Source: Streptococcus orisasini
GTDB lineage: Bacteria > Bacillota > Bacilli > Lactobacillales > Streptococcaceae
Assembly: GCF_001431045.1 (NCBI RefSeq)
Contig: NZ_BCLE01000032.1
Location: 1 to 64,000 of the forward strand
Direction: 5' to 3'
DNA: 64,000 bases
The position numbers and the translations under genes were made by a program. Shown in pieces: positions 14,833 through 26,994 of the stretch. Positions within the stretch are counted from its first letter, which is position 1. Every line of letters starts with the position of its first letter. The notes beneath the pieces were generated by a model. That model made no database searches, was not told the origin of the DNA, and saw only the letters and a program-made list of their open reading frames with translations.

Positions 14833-15978
14833 TTAATCTTCAAGTTCAATAGCATTATCAAGTTCCAAAACGAGATCTTGATTCGCTTGTTCTGAGCTGT
14901 CTTCAGAGACTTCTTTTTGCTGTGCTTCGCTGTCTTCGATCAGACCATATTGAACACGCACTTTATGATCAATTTCATCAAAGATTTGAGGATTATCAGC
15001 TAAGAACTTCTTGGCATTTTCTGAACCCTGACCAATCTTTTCACCATTATAAGAATACCAAGCACCAGCTTTTTGAATAATGCCCAAATCACTGGCAATC
15101 TTGACTAATTCACCAGTTCGAGAAATTCCTTCTCCGTACATAATTTCTACAAAAGCTTCCTTAAATGGCGGTGCAACCTTGTTTTTCACGACCTTAATCT
15201 TGGTTTCCTTACCAATGTTACTGTCTTTTTGATCCCCAGTTCCTTTAATTTGAGTATTGCCGCGGACATCCAGACGTACAGAAGAATAAAATTTTAAAGC
15301 TCGTCCACCCGGAGTCGTTTCAGGATTACCAAACATAACCCCAACTTTTTCGCGCAGTTGGTTGATAAAAATTGCGATAGTTTTTGTTTTATTGATAGAC
15401 GCAGACAGCTTACGCATAGCCTGACTCATCATCCGTGCCTGAAGCCCCACATGGCTGTCACCGATATCACCGTCAATCTCTGCACGTGGAACAAGAGCTG
15501 CAACTGAGTCAACAACTACCAGATCAACAGCTCCAGAGTCAATCAGTTGACCAGCAATTTCCAAACCTTGCTCTCCTGAATCCGGCTGTGACAGTAAAAG
15601 TTCATCAATGTTAACACCTAGAGCCGCTGCATAGGATGGATCCAAAGCATGCTCTGCATCAATGAAAGCAGCAATCCCGCCATCTTTTTGAGCTTGGGCT
15701 ACAGCATGAAGAGCAACAGTTGTCTTACCTGATGACTCTGGACCGTAAATCTCAATAATACGGCCTTTAGGATAGCCTCCAACACCCAAAGCAATGTCGA
15801 GGGCTAAACTACCTGAACTCATAACCTGCACTTTTTGCTCAGCACGTTCGCCAAGGCGCATAATAGCACCTTTGCCAAAATCTTTTTCAATATTTTTTAA
15901 AGCAGTATCGAGCGCTTTTTTTCGCTCATCTCCAAATTTTTTAGTAATTTCTTCTGTCTTTTTTGTTTTTTTTGCCAA
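14833..15978 (-). CDS. recA: Recombinase RecA
   Basis: A 381-residue RecA. Walker A is GPESSGKT (residues 79-86); other motifs are [15 protein letters not shown] (Walker B), [27 protein letters not shown] (loop L2) and an acidic C-terminal tail rich in Glu and Ser. It carries out homologous recombination, SOS induction and strand exchange during transformation. Only 47 bp separate it from cinA, so it is transcribed in part from the CIN box upstream of cinA, as in other streptococci. Confidence 0.98.
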   Translation of the reverse strand: MAKKTKKTEEITKKFGDERKKALDTALKNIEKDFGKGAIMRLGERAEQKVQVMSSGSLALDIALGVGGYPKGRIIEIYGPESSGKTTVALHAVAQAQKDGGIAAFIDAEHALDPSYAAALGVNIDELLLSQPDSGEQGLEIAGQLIDSGAVDLVVVDSVAALVPRAEIDGDIGDSHVGLQARMMSQAMRKLSASINKTKTIAIFINQLREKVGVMFGNPETTPGGRALKFYSSVRLDVRGNTQIKGTGDQKDSNIGKETKIKVVKNKVAPPFKEAFVEIMYGEGISRTGELVKIASDLGIIQKAGAWYSYNGEKIGQGSENAKKFLADNPQIFDEIDHKVRVQYGLIEDSEAQQKEVSEDSSEQANQDLVLELDNAIELED

Positions 15979-16025
15979 TCTTTTTCTCCTATTTTCTTAC
16001 ATATTTCGAAATTGCTATTATTTCA

Positions 16026-17294
16026 TTATACTAAATTTTCATTAGATAATAAAGCTTGACGCACTAAATAAAAAGCGTGCAAGACAGCAATATGACGCAC
16101 ATCTGAACGGCTGCGTCCTCCAATCAGGACTTTGTATGACAAAGTTTTTTGAGGACTTGACAGACCAATAAAAACTGTACCTGCTGGCTGATTTTCCAAT
16201 TCATCAGGTCCAGCTACTCCAGTCAGAGAAATGGCCAAGTCTGCACCGGTCAAAAGCCGTGACTGTTCTGCCATTTTTTTAGCCGTAAAATCACTGACAA
16301 CACCGTGCTGTTTGAGTTCCTCAAGCGGAATATTTAGCATTTTTGCTTTTTCCTCAATACTGTACGTCACAAAACCACCTTCAAAAATATTGGATGCCCC
16401 AGAAAAATCTGCCAGTTTTGCCTGAAAAAGTCCTGCAGTCAGACTTTCAGCTGCGGTAATCGTTTTTCCTTTTTCTTTAAGCAGATTAAAGGTTACTTGC
16501 GCCAATGAATTATCCTCACCATAGCCGTAAAGATAGTCAGACAGATGATCAATAGCTAAAATTTCTTTTTCTATTTGATCCAATTTAGCATCTGCCTCTT
16601 TTTGACTGCTGGCCTTCGTAGACAAACGAATGGTTACTTCACCTGTTTTGGCATAAGGAGCAATGGTAGGATCTGTTTGCTTGTCAATCAAATCATGCAG
16701 CAAAGTAACGAGACGGCTCTCACCAATCCCAAAAAAGCGCAGCACACGCGAATAAAGCTGTTTAGGCACCTTATCAGAGGTCTCGGATAAATAAGGGAGC
16801 AGTTCCTGATTAACCATGGGTTTTAATTCGCTTGGAGGCCCCGGCAGTACAACATAGGTCACATCCTGCACCTCTAAAATACCGCCAACGGCTAGCCCTG
16901 TTGCATTAGGGAGCGGTCTACTACCTTCAACAATCTGAGCCTGACGTTCATTATTGGGAGTGCGGGCTGAAACCGGACGAGAAGCAAAAAAATCGTCTAA
17001 ACGAGCCTGAGCAGCTTCATCAAAAACCAAGCCTCTTCCTAAAAACTTCGCTAAGGTCTGCTTGGTCAAATCGTCTTCTGTAGGTCCTAAACCACCGCAA
17101 AGTACCACTAAGTTACTGCGTTTTTTAGCAATTTCCAAAACAGATAGTAGCCGTTCCTCATTATCCCCTACTGCCGTTTGAAAATAAACATCGATACCTA
17201 ACTGTGCAAATTTTTCTGACAGAAACTGCGCGTTAGTATTAACAATCTGTCCCAATAAAATTTCTGTACCTACAGCAATAATTTCAGCTTTCAT
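16026..17294 (-). CDS. cinA: Competence-damage inducible protein CinA
   Basis: A 422-residue two-domain protein. The N-terminal MoCF-like domain starts [17 protein letters not shown] and has [11 protein letters not shown] and [13 protein letters not shown]. The C-terminal CinA deamidase domain (about residues 255-415) has [33 protein letters not shown] and [10 protein letters not shown]. In pneumococcus it takes part in transformation and helps recruit RecA to the membrane; some members hydrolyse NMN or ADP-ribose. Starts at ATG 17294, 22 nt after a perfect CIN box, and heads the cinA-recA operon. Confidence 0.97.
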   Translation of the reverse strand: MKAEIIAVGTEILLGQIVNTNAQFLSEKFAQLGIDVYFQTAVGDNEERLLSVLEIAKKRSNLVVLCGGLGPTEDDLTKQTLAKFLGRGLVFDEAAQARLDDFFASRPVSARTPNNERQAQIVEGSRPLPNATGLAVGGILEVQDVTYVVLPGPPSELKPMVNQELLPYLSETSDKVPKQLYSRVLRFFGIGESRLVTLLHDLIDKQTDPTIAPYAKTGEVTIRLSTKASSQKEADAKLDQIEKEILAIDHLSDYLYGYGEDNSLAQVTFNLLKEKGKTITAAESLTAGLFQAKLADFSGASNIFEGGFVTYSIEEKAKMLNIPLEELKQHGVVSDFTAKKMAEQSRLLTGADLAISLTGVAGPDELENQPAGTVFIGLSSPQKTLSYKVLIGGRSRSDVRHIAVLHAFYLVRQALLSNENLV

Positions 17295-17316
17295 ATTATA
17301 ACCTGCTTATCTATTC

Positions 17317-17324
17317 TATTCGTA
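17317..17324 (-). promoter_or_regulatory. CIN box (ComX promoter element) of cinA-recA
   Basis: TACGAATA on the minus strand, 22 nt before the cinA start, with an A/T-rich upstream stretch. This is the established late-competence promoter of this operon in streptococci. Confidence 0.9.
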
Positions 17325-17416
17325 ATTTTCGTTTTATTTTATCACAAAATAATTCTAAATTTTTGATCTTTATACCTAATCTTATGTACCTGCCTCAGGC
17401 ACTGTCAAGTAAAAAA

Positions 17417-17986
17417 CTAAGCTTTTGTTTTAATAGGATTGAAATCACAGTTTATTTCGTGATCATTAATCAGTCCAGCTGCCTGCAGATAAGAATAGAT
17501 ACAGACAGGTCCGACAAACTTAAAGCCTCTCTTCTTTAAATCTTTCGAAATTTTTTCAGACAAATCTGTCTTGCTCGGCACATCCTGATAGTGTACTACA
17601 TTGTTATTAATGCTTTTACCGTTAACAAAAGCCCAAAGATAGCTGTCAAAACTAGAATATTCTTTTTGAAGTTTTAAAAAGGCCTGGGCATTAGCTCGGG
17701 TAGCATAAATTTTGAGTTTGTTGCGAATAATCCCAGGATTCTCCAGCAGCCGATCTAAATCCTGATCTGACATACGGACTACTTTTTGGGCATCATAGTT
17801 ATGAAAAGCTTTCTTGAAAGCAGCGCGCTTATTGAGAACGGTCTCCCAGGACAGCCCTGCCTGATAGGTCTCTAAGCACAGCAGTTCAAACAGCTTTTGA
17901 TCATCGTGAAGCGGCTGTCCCCATTCTTGATCATGATAGGCAATATACAAAGGGTTGTTTTCTTTAACCCAACCACAGCGTTGCAT
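17417..17986 (-). CDS. tag: DNA-3-methyladenine glycosylase I
   Basis: A 189-residue Tag-family enzyme that excises 3-methyladenine. Hallmarks are MQRCGWVKENNPLYIAYHDQEWGQPLHDD, LFELLCLETYQAGLSWETVLNKR and FKFVGPVCIYSYLQAAGLINDH; the Cys and His residues of the structural zinc site are at the two ends. Transcribed 25 bp after ruvA and so probably with it. A second, unrelated alkyladenine glycosylase is encoded at 47783-48361. Confidence 0.95.
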   Translation of the reverse strand: MQRCGWVKENNPLYIAYHDQEWGQPLHDDQKLFELLCLETYQAGLSWETVLNKRAAFKKAFHNYDAQKVVRMSDQDLDRLLENPGIIRNKLKIYATRANAQAFLKLQKEYSSFDSYLWAFVNGKSINNNVVHYQDVPSKTDLSEKISKDLKKRGFKFVGPVCIYSYLQAAGLINDHEINCDFNPIKTKA

Positions 17987-18011
17987 AATATCTCCTTTTT
18001 AGTGTAGACAA

Positions 18012-18602
18012 TTATTTAATGAGCATTTTTAAGGCTGCCTTAATGTAATTTTCAGCAGTATCCTGAGTTCCCTCAAAGAAGGCACGAATTTTTTTCAGTT
18101 CCTTAGCTTTATATCCCAGTGCTAAAAGAGCTTCCATGGCCTCTTCCAAATCCTGATTTCCCTGTGTTGTAGACTTATTCTTGGCAACTGTCGGCTGCTG
18201 AGTATCAGCAAACTTGCCAGCCAAATCTAAAACCATTTGCTGGGCTGTTTTTTTCCCGATTTTTGGAAATTTCATTAAATAGGTAACATCGCTATTATCA
18301 ATAGCGGCTACCAAACCGTCATTGTCATCAGCTGCAATAATGGCAAGTGCAGAAGTCGGGCCAATCCCTGAGACTGAAATGAGATTAAGGAAAACAGACT
18401 TTTCGTCTTCTGTATGAAAGCCGTAAAGAAGTTGAGCATCTTCACGCACCACCTGGTGCAGATAAATTTTCAATTCTTGATTCATCTGCTCTGAAAAACT
18501 ATAAGGGTTGGCAACATTGATGATATAGCCCAGACCACCCGCTTCAACAACAATATATTTTGCGGTGATTTTCGTTAATTTTCCTTTGATGTAGTCAAAC
18601 AT
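18012..18602 (-). CDS. ruvA: Holliday junction branch migration protein RuvA
   Basis: A 196-residue RuvA. The N-terminal OB-fold starts [26 protein letters not shown]. Tandem helix-hairpin-helix motifs follow ([42 protein letters not shown]). A linker leads to the RuvB-contact domain at the C-terminus ([20 protein letters not shown]). It binds four-way junctions as a tetramer and recruits RuvB, which is not encoded in this window. Lies between mutL and tag. Confidence 0.97.
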   Translation of the reverse strand: MFDYIKGKLTKITAKYIVVEAGGLGYIINVANPYSFSEQMNQELKIYLHQVVREDAQLLYGFHTEDEKSVFLNLISVSGIGPTSALAIIAADDNDGLVAAIDNSDVTYLMKFPKIGKKTAQQMVLDLAGKFADTQQPTVAKNKSTTQGNQDLEEAMEALLALGYKAKELKKIRAFFEGTQDTAENYIKAALKMLIK

Positions 18603-18759
18603 GTTTTTCTTACCTCTCTTTAATCCCTATCAGTATAGCATAATTTATGACTTTTCGAAAAACTGTCGACTAAAAATATATGCGAGTTTAAGGAAGAATG
18701 ATAAGTTTCAAATTTGCCGAGATATCAATGTGCCAGACTTCTTTTTCATGGTTAGATTA

Positions 18760-20724
18760 TTAGTATTTTCCCAGTTCTCGTAGGCTGGTATGGTTTTCCT
18801 GAATTCGGCGGAACATCTTTTCCATGTCAGACTTGGTAAAATTGACTAAAACCGGCCGACCGTGCGGGCAGTTGTAAGGATTTTTACACTGGGACAACTG
18901 ATTCAAAAGATTCCTAGCAGAATAGTCGTCTAAGGTATGGTTGGCCTTGATACTACGCTTGCAGGACATCATAATAGCCAGCTCTGCCCGGTATTTTTTT
19001 ATAGATACTTCATTTGTCAAAAGCAGCATATCGCACATTTCATAAACAGCTGATTCAATTTCTTTTTCCTGCAGCCAGATAGGGTGCTCTCTTAGAATGA
19101 AGGTGTTTTCTCCATAGACTTCCAGGTAGATACCGACTTCGTTGAGAATCGGCATTTTTTCCTGCAGGGTCATAAAATCATTAGCCGGAAACTCAAACAA
19201 ATAAGGTACCAAGAGCTGCTGTAAACTACTGTCAACCTCTCCGATTTTTTCACGGTAATACTCATATTTTACACGTTCCTGTGCAGCATGCTGATCAATA
19301 ATATAAAGGCCGCCTTCCCCTTGAGCAAAAAGATAGGTGCCGTGCATCTGGCCAAAATAATCCAGCTCGGGGAAAGATGAAGCTTCTTCATTTTCCAAAT
19401 CTTTAACAAGTTTGCTGAGCTGTTGCTTCTGACTTTTATCCTTTAAGACAATATCAGGGTGGTCTTTGTCATCCTGACTATAGGCTCTGCGCTCGGCATA
19501 TTTAACGGTACTGGTTGCTGGGCTGTCAACAGGCTCCTTTACAGAGTTGTCAACCTGTGTAAACTTGGCTGACTCTTCTGCAACAGTTGTTCCTTCTGTT
19601 TCTTTAAGGAAAAAATCATTTCTGTCCTTATCATAATAAATACTGGACTGCTTCAAAGGCAAAGAAGTTTGTTCTGCCTTTTGATTGTGACGGGTGCTGG
19701 CTTTAGCCAGATTTTCCAAAGCATCAGGAATTAAGTCTTGTTCCCGGAGGCTGTCAGCAATAGCTGAGCTAATAAGCTGCATCAGCTCCCTTTCCTTAGA
19801 GATGCGCACTTCCTGCTTAGTAGGATGGACATTGACATCCGCCAAGTAAGGATCGATCTGAATATCAATAACCGCAATCGGAAAACGCCCTACCATCAGC
19901 TTAGAACCGTAACCGTCTAAAATTGCCCGATTCAGCAGAAAATTCTTAATATAGCGTCCATTGATGAGAATGGTGATGTAGTTGCGGTTGGCTCGTGTCA
20001 GCTCTGGCAGGCTGATATAGCCGGATACCTCAAAATCAAGGTCAGCATTGGAAATTTCAATCATCTTTTTAGCCGTATTCAGGCCGTAAATGCCTGCAAT
20101 AGCTTGGCGTAAATCACCGCTGCCTGAAGTTTTCGTCAACTCACGGTCGTCATTAATTAAAGTAAAAGCAATTTCAGGGTGGGCCAGACTAAGACGGTTA
20201 ATCACATCAATAATATGGGCTAGCTCAGCCTGCAGACTTTTCATGTACTTAAGCCGAGCTGGAGTATTGAAAAACAGATCTTCGACCGTTATTTTTGTAC
20301 CGACTGGTGTACTGACGGCTTCTTCTTTTTCAACCTTACCCCCGTTAGCAAGAAGAAAGGTCCCGTGGTTTTCTGTCTCACTGGCAGTTTTTATGCTTAA
20401 ACGGCTGACTGAGGCAATGGAAGGAAGAGCCTCCCCACGAAAACCAAGCGTCCGAATTCTAAAAAGATCAGCCTGACTCTTAATTTTGCTGGTCGCATGA
20501 CGGTGCAGGCTCATAGCTACATCATCTTCCTCAATTCCGTGACCGTTATCTGTCACCTGAATCTTTTTAAGTCCTGATTCCTCAATTTCTACTGTAATCT
20601 GGCTGCTGCCCGCATCAATAGCATTTTCAACTAACTCTTTAACAACACTGGCTGGTCTTTCGATGACTTCACCAGCAGCAATTTGATTGGCTAATATTTC
20701 TGGCAATTCAATAATTTTTGACAT
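18760..20724 (-). CDS. mutL: DNA mismatch repair protein MutL
   Basis: A 654-residue MutL. The GHKL ATPase N-terminus shows [40 protein letters not shown] and [15 protein letters not shown] variable charged linker spans about residues 335-460. In the C-terminal dimerization/endonuclease domain, [13 protein letters not shown] replaces the DQHA(X)2E(X)4E motif in recognisable form and CPHGRP is present, which points to an intrinsic endonuclease as in most Gram-positives. It follows mutS after 72 bp, forming the mutS-mutL repair pair. Confidence 0.97.
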   Translation of the reverse strand: MSKIIELPEILANQIAAGEVIERPASVVKELVENAIDAGSSQITVEIEESGLKKIQVTDNGHGIEEDDVAMSLHRHATSKIKSQADLFRIRTLGFRGEALPSIASVSRLSIKTASETENHGTFLLANGGKVEKEEAVSTPVGTKITVEDLFFNTPARLKYMKSLQAELAHIIDVINRLSLAHPEIAFTLINDDRELTKTSGSGDLRQAIAGIYGLNTAKKMIEISNADLDFEVSGYISLPELTRANRNYITILINGRYIKNFLLNRAILDGYGSKLMVGRFPIAVIDIQIDPYLADVNVHPTKQEVRISKERELMQLISSAIADSLREQDLIPDALENLAKASTRHNQKAEQTSLPLKQSSIYYDKDRNDFFLKETEGTTVAEESAKFTQVDNSVKEPVDSPATSTVKYAERRAYSQDDKDHPDIVLKDKSQKQQLSKLVKDLENEEASSFPELDYFGQMHGTYLFAQGEGGLYIIDQHAAQERVKYEYYREKIGEVDSSLQQLLVPYLFEFPANDFMTLQEKMPILNEVGIYLEVYGENTFILREHPIWLQEKEIESAVYEMCDMLLLTNEVSIKKYRAELAIMMSCKRSIKANHTLDDYSARNLLNQLSQCKNPYNCPHGRPVLVNFTKSDMEKMFRRIQENHTSLRELGKY

Positions 20725-20796
20725 AAGTTACCTCACTAGAATGTGTTTATTATAACATAAAACAAAGGAGCAATCCCATTTGAGATAGCTCCCTTG

Positions 20797-23346
20797 CTAT
20801 AGCATATCTTTTAAATCAAAGAGAGCATTCATAGCTTCTCTTGGGGTCAGGCTGGCAACATCCAGCTGCTTTAATCTTTCCAACAAATCTTTATAGTCGT
20901 CATTAATATTAAAGAGCGATAGCTGTTCTTGGGCAGGCTGCTCAGGGGTTTTGTCATTTTTCAGATTAACCGAAACGGCAGCACTAGTCTTTTCCAAATC
21001 TGCCAAGATATGATCGGCACGGTTCAATAAACTTCCAGGCAGACCGGCAATTTTTGCCACATGAATTCCATAAGATTTATCTGCCGGACCATCTGTGATT
21101 TTGTGCAAGAAGGTCACTTCGCCGTTTTTTTCTAGAGTTGCAACATGGACATTGACAAGGTTTGTCAATGTAGTTGACAGGTCTGTCAACTCATGATAGT
21201 GAGTAGCAAACATGGTTTTAGCTCTAATTTTATCATGAATATACTCAATAATCGCCTGTGCCAGAGCCATCCCATCATAGGTAGCTGTTCCGCGTCCCAG
21301 TTCATCAAAAAGAATCAGAGAGTTTTCGTTAGCATCCTTGATGGCATGATTGGCCTCCATCATTTCGACCATAAAGGTGGACTGTCCAGAAATCAAATCG
21401 TCTGCTGCACCAATGCGGGTGAAAATAGCATCAAAAACAGGCAGATTAGCCGATTCTGCTGCAACAAAGGAACCCATTTGTGCCATAATTACAGTCAGGG
21501 CAAGCTGACGCATGTAGGTTGACTTACCGCTCATGTTGGGACCCGTAATCAGCTGGATATTGGTATTTTGATCCAACTGAATCGTATTAGGAATGTATTC
21601 CTGAGAACCCATAACTTTTTCAATCACCGCATGACGACCCTTTTCAATGCTGATGACCTTGTCATCATTAAAAACCGGCCGGACATAGTGGTTGTTTTCA
21701 GCGACCACTGCCAAGCTTTGCAGAACATCAACAGTTGCCAAGTGTTTAGCTAGTCTTTGCAGACGCTTAATATAGGTTTCAATCTGTGCTCTGATCCGCA
21801 TGAAAATATCATATTCTAAATTAGCAGATTCCTCTCGCGCTTCCAGCATCTCACCTTCAATTTTAGCCAACTCTGCTGTACCAAAGCGCTCAGAATTTTT
21901 CAGGGTGGCCTTTCTGAAGAAATGCTCAGGTACCAAAGCTAGATTGGAATTTGTGACATGGAAATAGTAGCCGTCTTTTTTATTGTAATCAATTTTTAAA
22001 TTAGAAATTCCGCTGGCTTTTCGCTCTTTAGCTTCAATATCAGCAATCCACCCTGTTCCCTCACGCATGACTTTACGGTATTTATCCAATGTCTCATCAA
22101 AACCTTCACGGATAATGTTACCTTCGGTAATTACCATTGAAGCATTAGGATCAATGGCTGAGCGAATCAGTTCTTCTAACTCTGGAAGAGGATCAATTTG
22201 ACTAACTAAATCCTCCAAAGCAGGGCTGGCAAAACTTTCTAAAACAGCTTTAATGACTGGAACCTGAGTCAGTGTTTGCTCCAGCTGCAAAAGGTCTTTA
22301 GGATTGGCTTTGCCAAAAGAAACCCGGCTGGCCAAGCGTTCAATGTCGTAAACTCCTTTTAAACTGTCGCTCAAATCACTGCGCTCAAAAAACTGATTCA
22401 AAAAAGCCTGAATAATATCCTGACGCTTATTGATAAGCTCACGATTTACCAAGGGACGATCAATCCAAGCCCGTAAAAGCCGAGTCCCCATAGCTGTCTT
22501 TGTCTCATCTAAAAGCCAGTAAAGACTACCATGCTTTTTCCCGCTGCGAGCATTTTCCAACAAGTCCAAGCTGGATTTGGTGGTGTAGGTCATCTGCAGA
22601 TAATCTTTAATTTCATAGTGCACAAGCTTTTGCAAATGACTGAGTTCTCGTTTTTGGGTTGTGTGCACATACTGCAAAAGCTTACCAGCCGCAGAAAGCT
22701 CTAAGTCAGTCAGCTGGCTGTCCAGCAGATGAAGGTCCTCATAAACTGTTTTTTCAACAGACAGCAAAAGATTCATCTGCTTACGGAAAAGCTGCTCTTT
22801 TTCCTCATCAAGTTCAAAGCCAAGTACAAGCTCACGCGCCTTGAGATTAAGCACCTCGCTCCTAACCGCTGTTAAATCGGCTAAAGTCGTCGCATAAAAC
22901 TCTCCAGTTGACAAATCCATATAAGAAAAGCCAAATTGGCTGCCATCTGTATCTAGGGCAGCCAAGAAATTGTTAGAACTGTCAGGTTTGCTAGAATCAA
23001 CAAGTGTTCCTGGGGTAATCACCTGAACAACTTCGCGCTTAACTACGCCAACAGCTGTCTTTGGATCCTCCATCTGCTCGGCAATAGCAACCTTATAACC
23101 CAAATCAACCAAGACATCAATATATTGCTGAGCTGAGTGGTAAGGCACTCCCGCCATAGGAATAGGGTTGTCTGCATTCTTATTGCGGCTGGTCAGGCTG
23201 ATTTCCAAAATCCTAGCAGCCTTGATGGCATCATCATAAAACAGTTCGTAAAAATCTCCCATGCGGAAAAGCAAAAAAGCATCTGGATAATCTTCTTTGA
23301 TATCCAAATACTGTTTCATTCCCGGAGAGAGTTTTTCCTTAGTCAT
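20797..23346 (-). CDS. mutS: DNA mismatch recognition protein MutS
   Basis: An 849-residue MutS. The mismatch-binding N-terminal domain contains [15 protein letters not shown], with the Phe-x-Glu wedge (F-Y-E). Core and clamp domains follow. The ATPase has Walker [10 protein letters not shown] (about residue 605), [20 protein letters not shown] and MFATHYHEL. The C-terminal tail has a LSLF-type beta-clamp-binding motif (QEQLSLFN). Recognises mismatches and hands them to MutL, encoded next. Its start overlaps the upstream YlbF/YmcA gene by 8 bp. Confidence 0.98.
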   Translation of the reverse strand: MTKEKLSPGMKQYLDIKEDYPDAFLLFRMGDFYELFYDDAIKAARILEISLTSRNKNADNPIPMAGVPYHSAQQYIDVLVDLGYKVAIAEQMEDPKTAVGVVKREVVQVITPGTLVDSSKPDSSNNFLAALDTDGSQFGFSYMDLSTGEFYATTLADLTAVRSEVLNLKARELVLGFELDEEKEQLFRKQMNLLLSVEKTVYEDLHLLDSQLTDLELSAAGKLLQYVHTTQKRELSHLQKLVHYEIKDYLQMTYTTKSSLDLLENARSGKKHGSLYWLLDETKTAMGTRLLRAWIDRPLVNRELINKRQDIIQAFLNQFFERSDLSDSLKGVYDIERLASRVSFGKANPKDLLQLEQTLTQVPVIKAVLESFASPALEDLVSQIDPLPELEELIRSAIDPNASMVITEGNIIREGFDETLDKYRKVMREGTGWIADIEAKERKASGISNLKIDYNKKDGYYFHVTNSNLALVPEHFFRKATLKNSERFGTAELAKIEGEMLEAREESANLEYDIFMRIRAQIETYIKRLQRLAKHLATVDVLQSLAVVAENNHYVRPVFNDDKVISIEKGRHAVIEKVMGSQEYIPNTIQLDQNTNIQLITGPNMSGKSTYMRQLALTVIMAQMGSFVAAESANLPVFDAIFTRIGAADDLISGQSTFMVEMMEANHAIKDANENSLILFDELGRGTATYDGMALAQAIIEYIHDKIRAKTMFATHYHELTDLSTTLTNLVNVHVATLEKNGEVTFLHKITDGPADKSYGIHVAKIAGLPGSLLNRADHILADLEKTSAAVSVNLKNDKTPEQPAQEQLSLFNINDDYKDLLERLKQLDVASLTPREAMNALFDLKDML

Positions 23347-23686
23347 TTCCTAACTCCTCATTTATCCTGTCTTCCAGCGTTTTTGTGACATATTGTAAAA
23401 GATCGCTGGCATCCTGCATTTTAAGTCGATAATCCTCAACAATTGGAAGACCGTCTAAATCTTTTCCTAATTTCTCTGCCTGTTTATCTGCCTCTTTTTG
23501 AGCTTTTGTCTTTTCAATCCTTTGAAAAAGCACAGCATCCTGCTGATAGGCTTTCATTTTATAGGCTAAACGACTGAGCTCTGGCAGACTTTTCATCTTT
23601 TTTTCAGCAGCCTGATAGGCTTTGACACTGTCGTGTTCTCGCAGCAGAGCAGTCAAATGCTCAAGAGCCTCTTCAAATGAACTCAT
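23339..23686 (-). CDS. YlbF/YmcA-family (DUF964) protein
   Basis: A 115-residue mostly helical protein of the YlbF/YmcA family, with [41 protein letters not shown] and a C-terminal [26 protein letters not shown]. Bacillus relatives form a complex that tunes RNase Y activity and affects competence and biofilm. Here it sits between argR (overlapping by 4 bp) and mutS (overlapping by 8 bp), so expression is tightly coupled. Confidence 0.88.
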   Translation of the reverse strand: MSSFEEALEHLTALLREHDSVKAYQAAEKKMKSLPELSRLAYKMKAYQQDAVLFQRIEKTKAQKEADKQAEKLGKDLDGLPIVEDYRLKMQDASDLLQYVTKTLEDRINEELGND

Positions 23687-24120
23687 AGACCTGAAAGAAT
23701 ATCATTTTCCAGCCGGCTGGCAGTTTCTTCGTCTTTACAGATGACCAAAAGAGTATCTGCACCGGCAATTGTTCCTAGAATTTCAGGATTTTTGCCTTCA
23801 TCAATCAAATTGGCCAAAACACCAGCCTCACCCAAATTTGTATGCAAAACCAGCATAAAACCAGCACGATCTGCTGTTAAAACATAGCTCAAAATAAGGG
23901 AATCAAAATAAGATGACTTCCCTTCTGAAAGGCTGTAGCGAAGCCGGCCTGACTCATCTCGAAATTTTAATAGGCCTATTTCGCGCAAATCTCGTGAAAG
24001 AGTTGCCTGCGTGACTGAAATCCCTTCTTTTTGCAAATGGGCTTTTATCTCTTCCTGAGTGCCGATATGGTTCGTTTGAATGATACGTTTTATCTGCTGC
24101 TGACGATCTTTTTTATTCAT
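23683..24120 (-). CDS. argR: Arginine repressor ArgR
   Basis: A 145-residue ArgR/AhrC-type regulator. The N-terminal winged helix reads [51 protein letters not shown]. The C-terminal hexamerization and arginine-binding domain contains [31 protein letters not shown], with the Gly-Thr-Ile-Ala-Gly-x-Asp-Thr arginine site. The start is ATG 24120, seven nt after GAGGAAG; the frame extends to 24132 without support. Divergent from argS, so it may regulate that gene as well as arginine genes elsewhere. Confidence 0.95.
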   Translation of the reverse strand: MNKKDRQQQIKRIIQTNHIGTQEEIKAHLQKEGISVTQATLSRDLREIGLLKFRDESGRLRYSLSEGKSSYFDSLILSYVLTADRAGFMLVLHTNLGEAGVLANLIDEGKNPEILGTIAGADTLLVICKDEETASRLENDILSGL

Positions 24121-24291
24121 TAACTTCCTCAATTATCCAATTATCTTTAAAATTATATCAAAAATTGGAGTTTTTTTCATCCTTTCATTGTTTAAAAAAG
24201 TTAGTTGGAAAGATTGCAGATTTTTTGCAATTTTCAGCAAAAGCCTAGTAATTTATGTTAAAATAAAATGATTACTTTTGAGGAGACAGAA

Positions 24292-25983
24292 ATGGATAAC
24301 AAACAATTAGTTGCAAATGAACTTGCTAAAGTTATTAACGATTTAGATATTGATGGTATTTTTAATCTGCTGGAAAAGCCTAAAAAATCTAACATGGGGG
24401 ATCTGGCCTTTCCTGCATTCAGCTTAGCTAAGACAATGCGCAAAGCACCGCAAATAATTGCCAGTGAGTTAGCTGAGCAGATTGATGTCAGCCATTTTGA
24501 AAAGGTTGAAGCTGTAGGCCCTTATATCAACTTCTTTCTTAACAAAGCAGAAATTTCAGCCAAAGTCCTAAAAGAAGTGATCGAAAAAGGAAGCAGTTAT
24601 GCGCAAAAATCTATTGGTCAAGGCCGCTCCATTGCCATAGACCTCTCCAGTCCTAATATTGCAAAGCCTTTTTCTATCGGTCACTTACGTTCAACTGTCA
24701 TCGGAGACGCCCTGTCCAATATTTTTCAAAAATTGGGATATAAAACCATTAAAATCAATCATTTAGGTGACTGGGGCAAGCAATTCGGCATGCTGATTGC
24801 AGCCTATAAAAAATGGGGAAACGAGGCAGCAGTTAAAGCCCATCCTATTGATGAACTCTTAAAACTCTACGTTCGCATCAATGCTGAAGCCGAAAAACAT
24901 CCAGAAATTGATGAAGAGGCCCGCGAGTGGTTCCGTAAATTAGAAAACGGTGATAAAGAAGCGCATGAGCTCTGGCAATGGTTCCGCGATGAAAGCCTCG
25001 TCGAATTCAACCGCCTTTACAAGGAGCTGGATGTTCAGTTTGACAGCTACAACGGAGAAGCCTTTTACAATGATAAGATGGATGAAGTCGTTGAGCTGCT
25101 GACCGAAAAAGGGCTCTTAGAAGAGTCTGACGGGGCTCAGGTTGTCAATCTTGAAAAATACGGCATTGAACACCCTGCCCTAATCAAAAAATCCGATGGG
25201 GCTACACTTTATATTACCCGCGATTTAGCAGCTGCTCTTTACCGCAAGCGCGAGTACGACTTTGCTAAAGCTATCTACGTTGTCGGACAGGAACAGGCAG
25301 CCCACTTCAAACAATTAAAGGCTGTACTTGAAGAAATGGGCTATGCTTGGGGGAAAAATATTGAGCATGTCTCTTTTGGTTTAGTGACTAAAAATGGTCA
25401 AAAGTTATCAACCCGCAAGGGCAATGTTATCCTGCTGGAACCAACTATCAAAGAAGCCGTCAAACGCTCCTTGGCGCAAATTGATGCCAAGAATCCCGAT
25501 TTGGCAAACAAGGAAGAAGTTGCTCATGCTGTCGGTGTCGGAGCCATTAAATTTTACGATCTGAAAACAGACCGCAACAACGGCTATGATTTCGATCTTG
25601 AAGCCATGGTTTCCTTTGAAGGAGAAACTGGGCCTTATGTCCAGTATGCCCATGCCCGCATTCAGTCCATTCTTAGAAAGGCTGACTTCCAGCCTGATGG
25701 GAAGGCCGTTTACAGTTTAGATGATGCCGAAAGCTGGGAGATTATTAAACTCATCCAAGCATTCCCGGATATCATTAGCAAAGCAGCGGACAATTTTGAA
25801 CCGTCTGTTATTGCTAAATTTGCTATCAATCTTGCACAGAGCTTTAATAAATTCTATGCACATACACGTATTCTTGATGACAGTCCAGAGCGCAGCAGCC
25901 GCCTAGCACTCAGCTATGCAACAGCTGTTGTTCTCAAAGAAGCCCTGCGTCTGCTTGGGGTAGAGGCACCAGATGAAATGTAA
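24292..25983 (+). CDS. argS: Arginyl-tRNA synthetase
   Basis: A 563-residue class I synthetase. The class I HIGH motif appears as [18 protein letters not shown], preceded by [12 protein letters not shown]; the KMSKS-equivalent is KLSTRKGN. An N-terminal Arg-tRNA D-loop-binding domain and a C-terminal DALR anticodon-binding domain ([12 protein letters not shown]... [13 protein letters not shown]) complete it. The start is ATG 24292 behind AGGAGACAG. Transcribed divergently from argR; a bidirectional terminator follows. Confidence 0.97.
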   Translation: MDNKQLVANELAKVINDLDIDGIFNLLEKPKKSNMGDLAFPAFSLAKTMRKAPQIIASELAEQIDVSHFEKVEAVGPYINFFLNKAEISAKVLKEVIEKGSSYAQKSIGQGRSIAIDLSSPNIAKPFSIGHLRSTVIGDALSNIFQKLGYKTIKINHLGDWGKQFGMLIAAYKKWGNEAAVKAHPIDELLKLYVRINAEAEKHPEIDEEAREWFRKLENGDKEAHELWQWFRDESLVEFNRLYKELDVQFDSYNGEAFYNDKMDEVVELLTEKGLLEESDGAQVVNLEKYGIEHPALIKKSDGATLYITRDLAAALYRKREYDFAKAIYVVGQEQAAHFKQLKAVLEEMGYAWGKNIEHVSFGLVTKNGQKLSTRKGNVILLEPTIKEAVKRSLAQIDAKNPDLANKEEVAHAVGVGAIKFYDLKTDRNNGYDFDLEAMVSFEGETGPYVQYAHARIQSILRKADFQPDGKAVYSLDDAESWEIIKLIQAFPDIISKAADNFEPSVIAKFAINLAQSFNKFYAHTRILDDSPERSSRLALSYATAVVLKEALRLLGVEAPDEM

Positions 25984-26036
25984 TTTCATAAAAAAAGGAT
26001 TTAGATATTCGTCATAATATTTAGAAATTAAAAAAG

Positions 26037-26086
26037 AAAAAACATGAATTCAATTGCTGTTTGAAGCTTTGAATTCATGTTTTTTT
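26037..26086 (+). terminator. Bidirectional terminator between argS and the YitT genes
   Basis: AAAAACATGAATTCAA / TTGAATTCATGTTTTTT is a perfect stem with T tails in both orientations, serving argS on the plus strand and the YitT gene on the minus strand. Confidence 0.88.
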
Positions 26087-26966
26087 ATGACTTATAAGCA
26101 GATTTCCGCTCCCGCCTGCTAATGACGAAGTCAGGACTGATAATCTCTTCAACATTTAAAATTGAAATAAAGGCGTCCGGATCTAGTTCTTCCATCACTT
26201 CTTTTAAAGCCCTAACATCTGAAGGGTTAAGAGCAACATAAAGCACATTTTTTTCCTTGCCGGAATAGGCTCCCTGTCCTTTCAAATAAGTAACCCCACG
26301 GTTAAGTTCTTTGAGAATCACTTCAGCTACTTCCTTATGTTTATCTGTAATAATCAAAACACCACGAACAGAATAACCGCCATTTTGAACCAAGATAACA
26401 ACCTGACTGAACATGAAACTAGCAATCAGCGCGTACATCATCTGAGGAATGGATACATAGGTCAAAGACAGCAGCATAACAAAGATATCAAATCCCAGCA
26501 GAGCCTGACCAAGCGGAATACCATACTTATCTTCAATAATGCGAGCAATAATGTCTGAACCGCCAGTCGTTCCTCCGTAACGAAAAACAATACCACTGCC
26601 AATGCCTGAACAAATACCGGCTACCAGCGCCACTACCAGATAATCATGCTGCAAATCAATATAAAGGGGAATTCTCTGAAAGACATAGACAAACAAATAC
26701 ATCAGTGTCGTTCCGTAAATAGTGTAAAACATGGACTTGCGTCCAAAAATATAAACACCAAGAAGCAGCAGCGGCAAATTCATCAGATAGCCCGTATAGG
26801 TCGGATCAATTCCCAAAAGAGCATGAAAGACCAGTGTTAATCCAGCGATTCCACCTTCGGCGATATGATTTGCCAAATTGAAATTGACAAAGCCAAAAGC
26901 ATAGATTGCTGTTCCTAAGGCAATAAAAATAAAATTCCTCAGATGTAACGTATAATCTATTTTCAT
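26085..26966 (-). CDS. YitT-family membrane protein (DUF161 + DUF2179)
   Basis: A 293-residue protein with five to six N-terminal hydrophobic segments (YitT/DUF161) carrying the FRYGGTTGGSDIIARII motif. A soluble C-terminal DUF2179 domain (about residues 205-285) reads VLIITDKHKEVAEVILKELNRGVTYLKGQGAY... DAFISILNVEEI. Transport function is not established for the family. It is a paralogue of the next gene upstream, 28 bp away, and probably cotranscribed. Confidence 0.85.
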   Translation of the reverse strand: MKIDYTLHLRNFIFIALGTAIYAFGFVNFNLANHIAEGGIAGLTLVFHALLGIDPTYTGYLMNLPLLLLGVYIFGRKSMFYTIYGTTLMYLFVYVFQRIPLYIDLQHDYLVVALVAGICSGIGSGIVFRYGGTTGGSDIIARIIEDKYGIPLGQALLGFDIFVMLLSLTYVSIPQMMYALIASFMFSQVVILVQNGGYSVRGVLIITDKHKEVAEVILKELNRGVTYLKGQGAYSGKEKNVLYVALNPSDVRALKEVMEELDPDAFISILNVEEIISPDFVISRRERKSAYKS

Positions 26967-26994
26967 TGGAGCTCCTTAAATCACAAAATAAAAT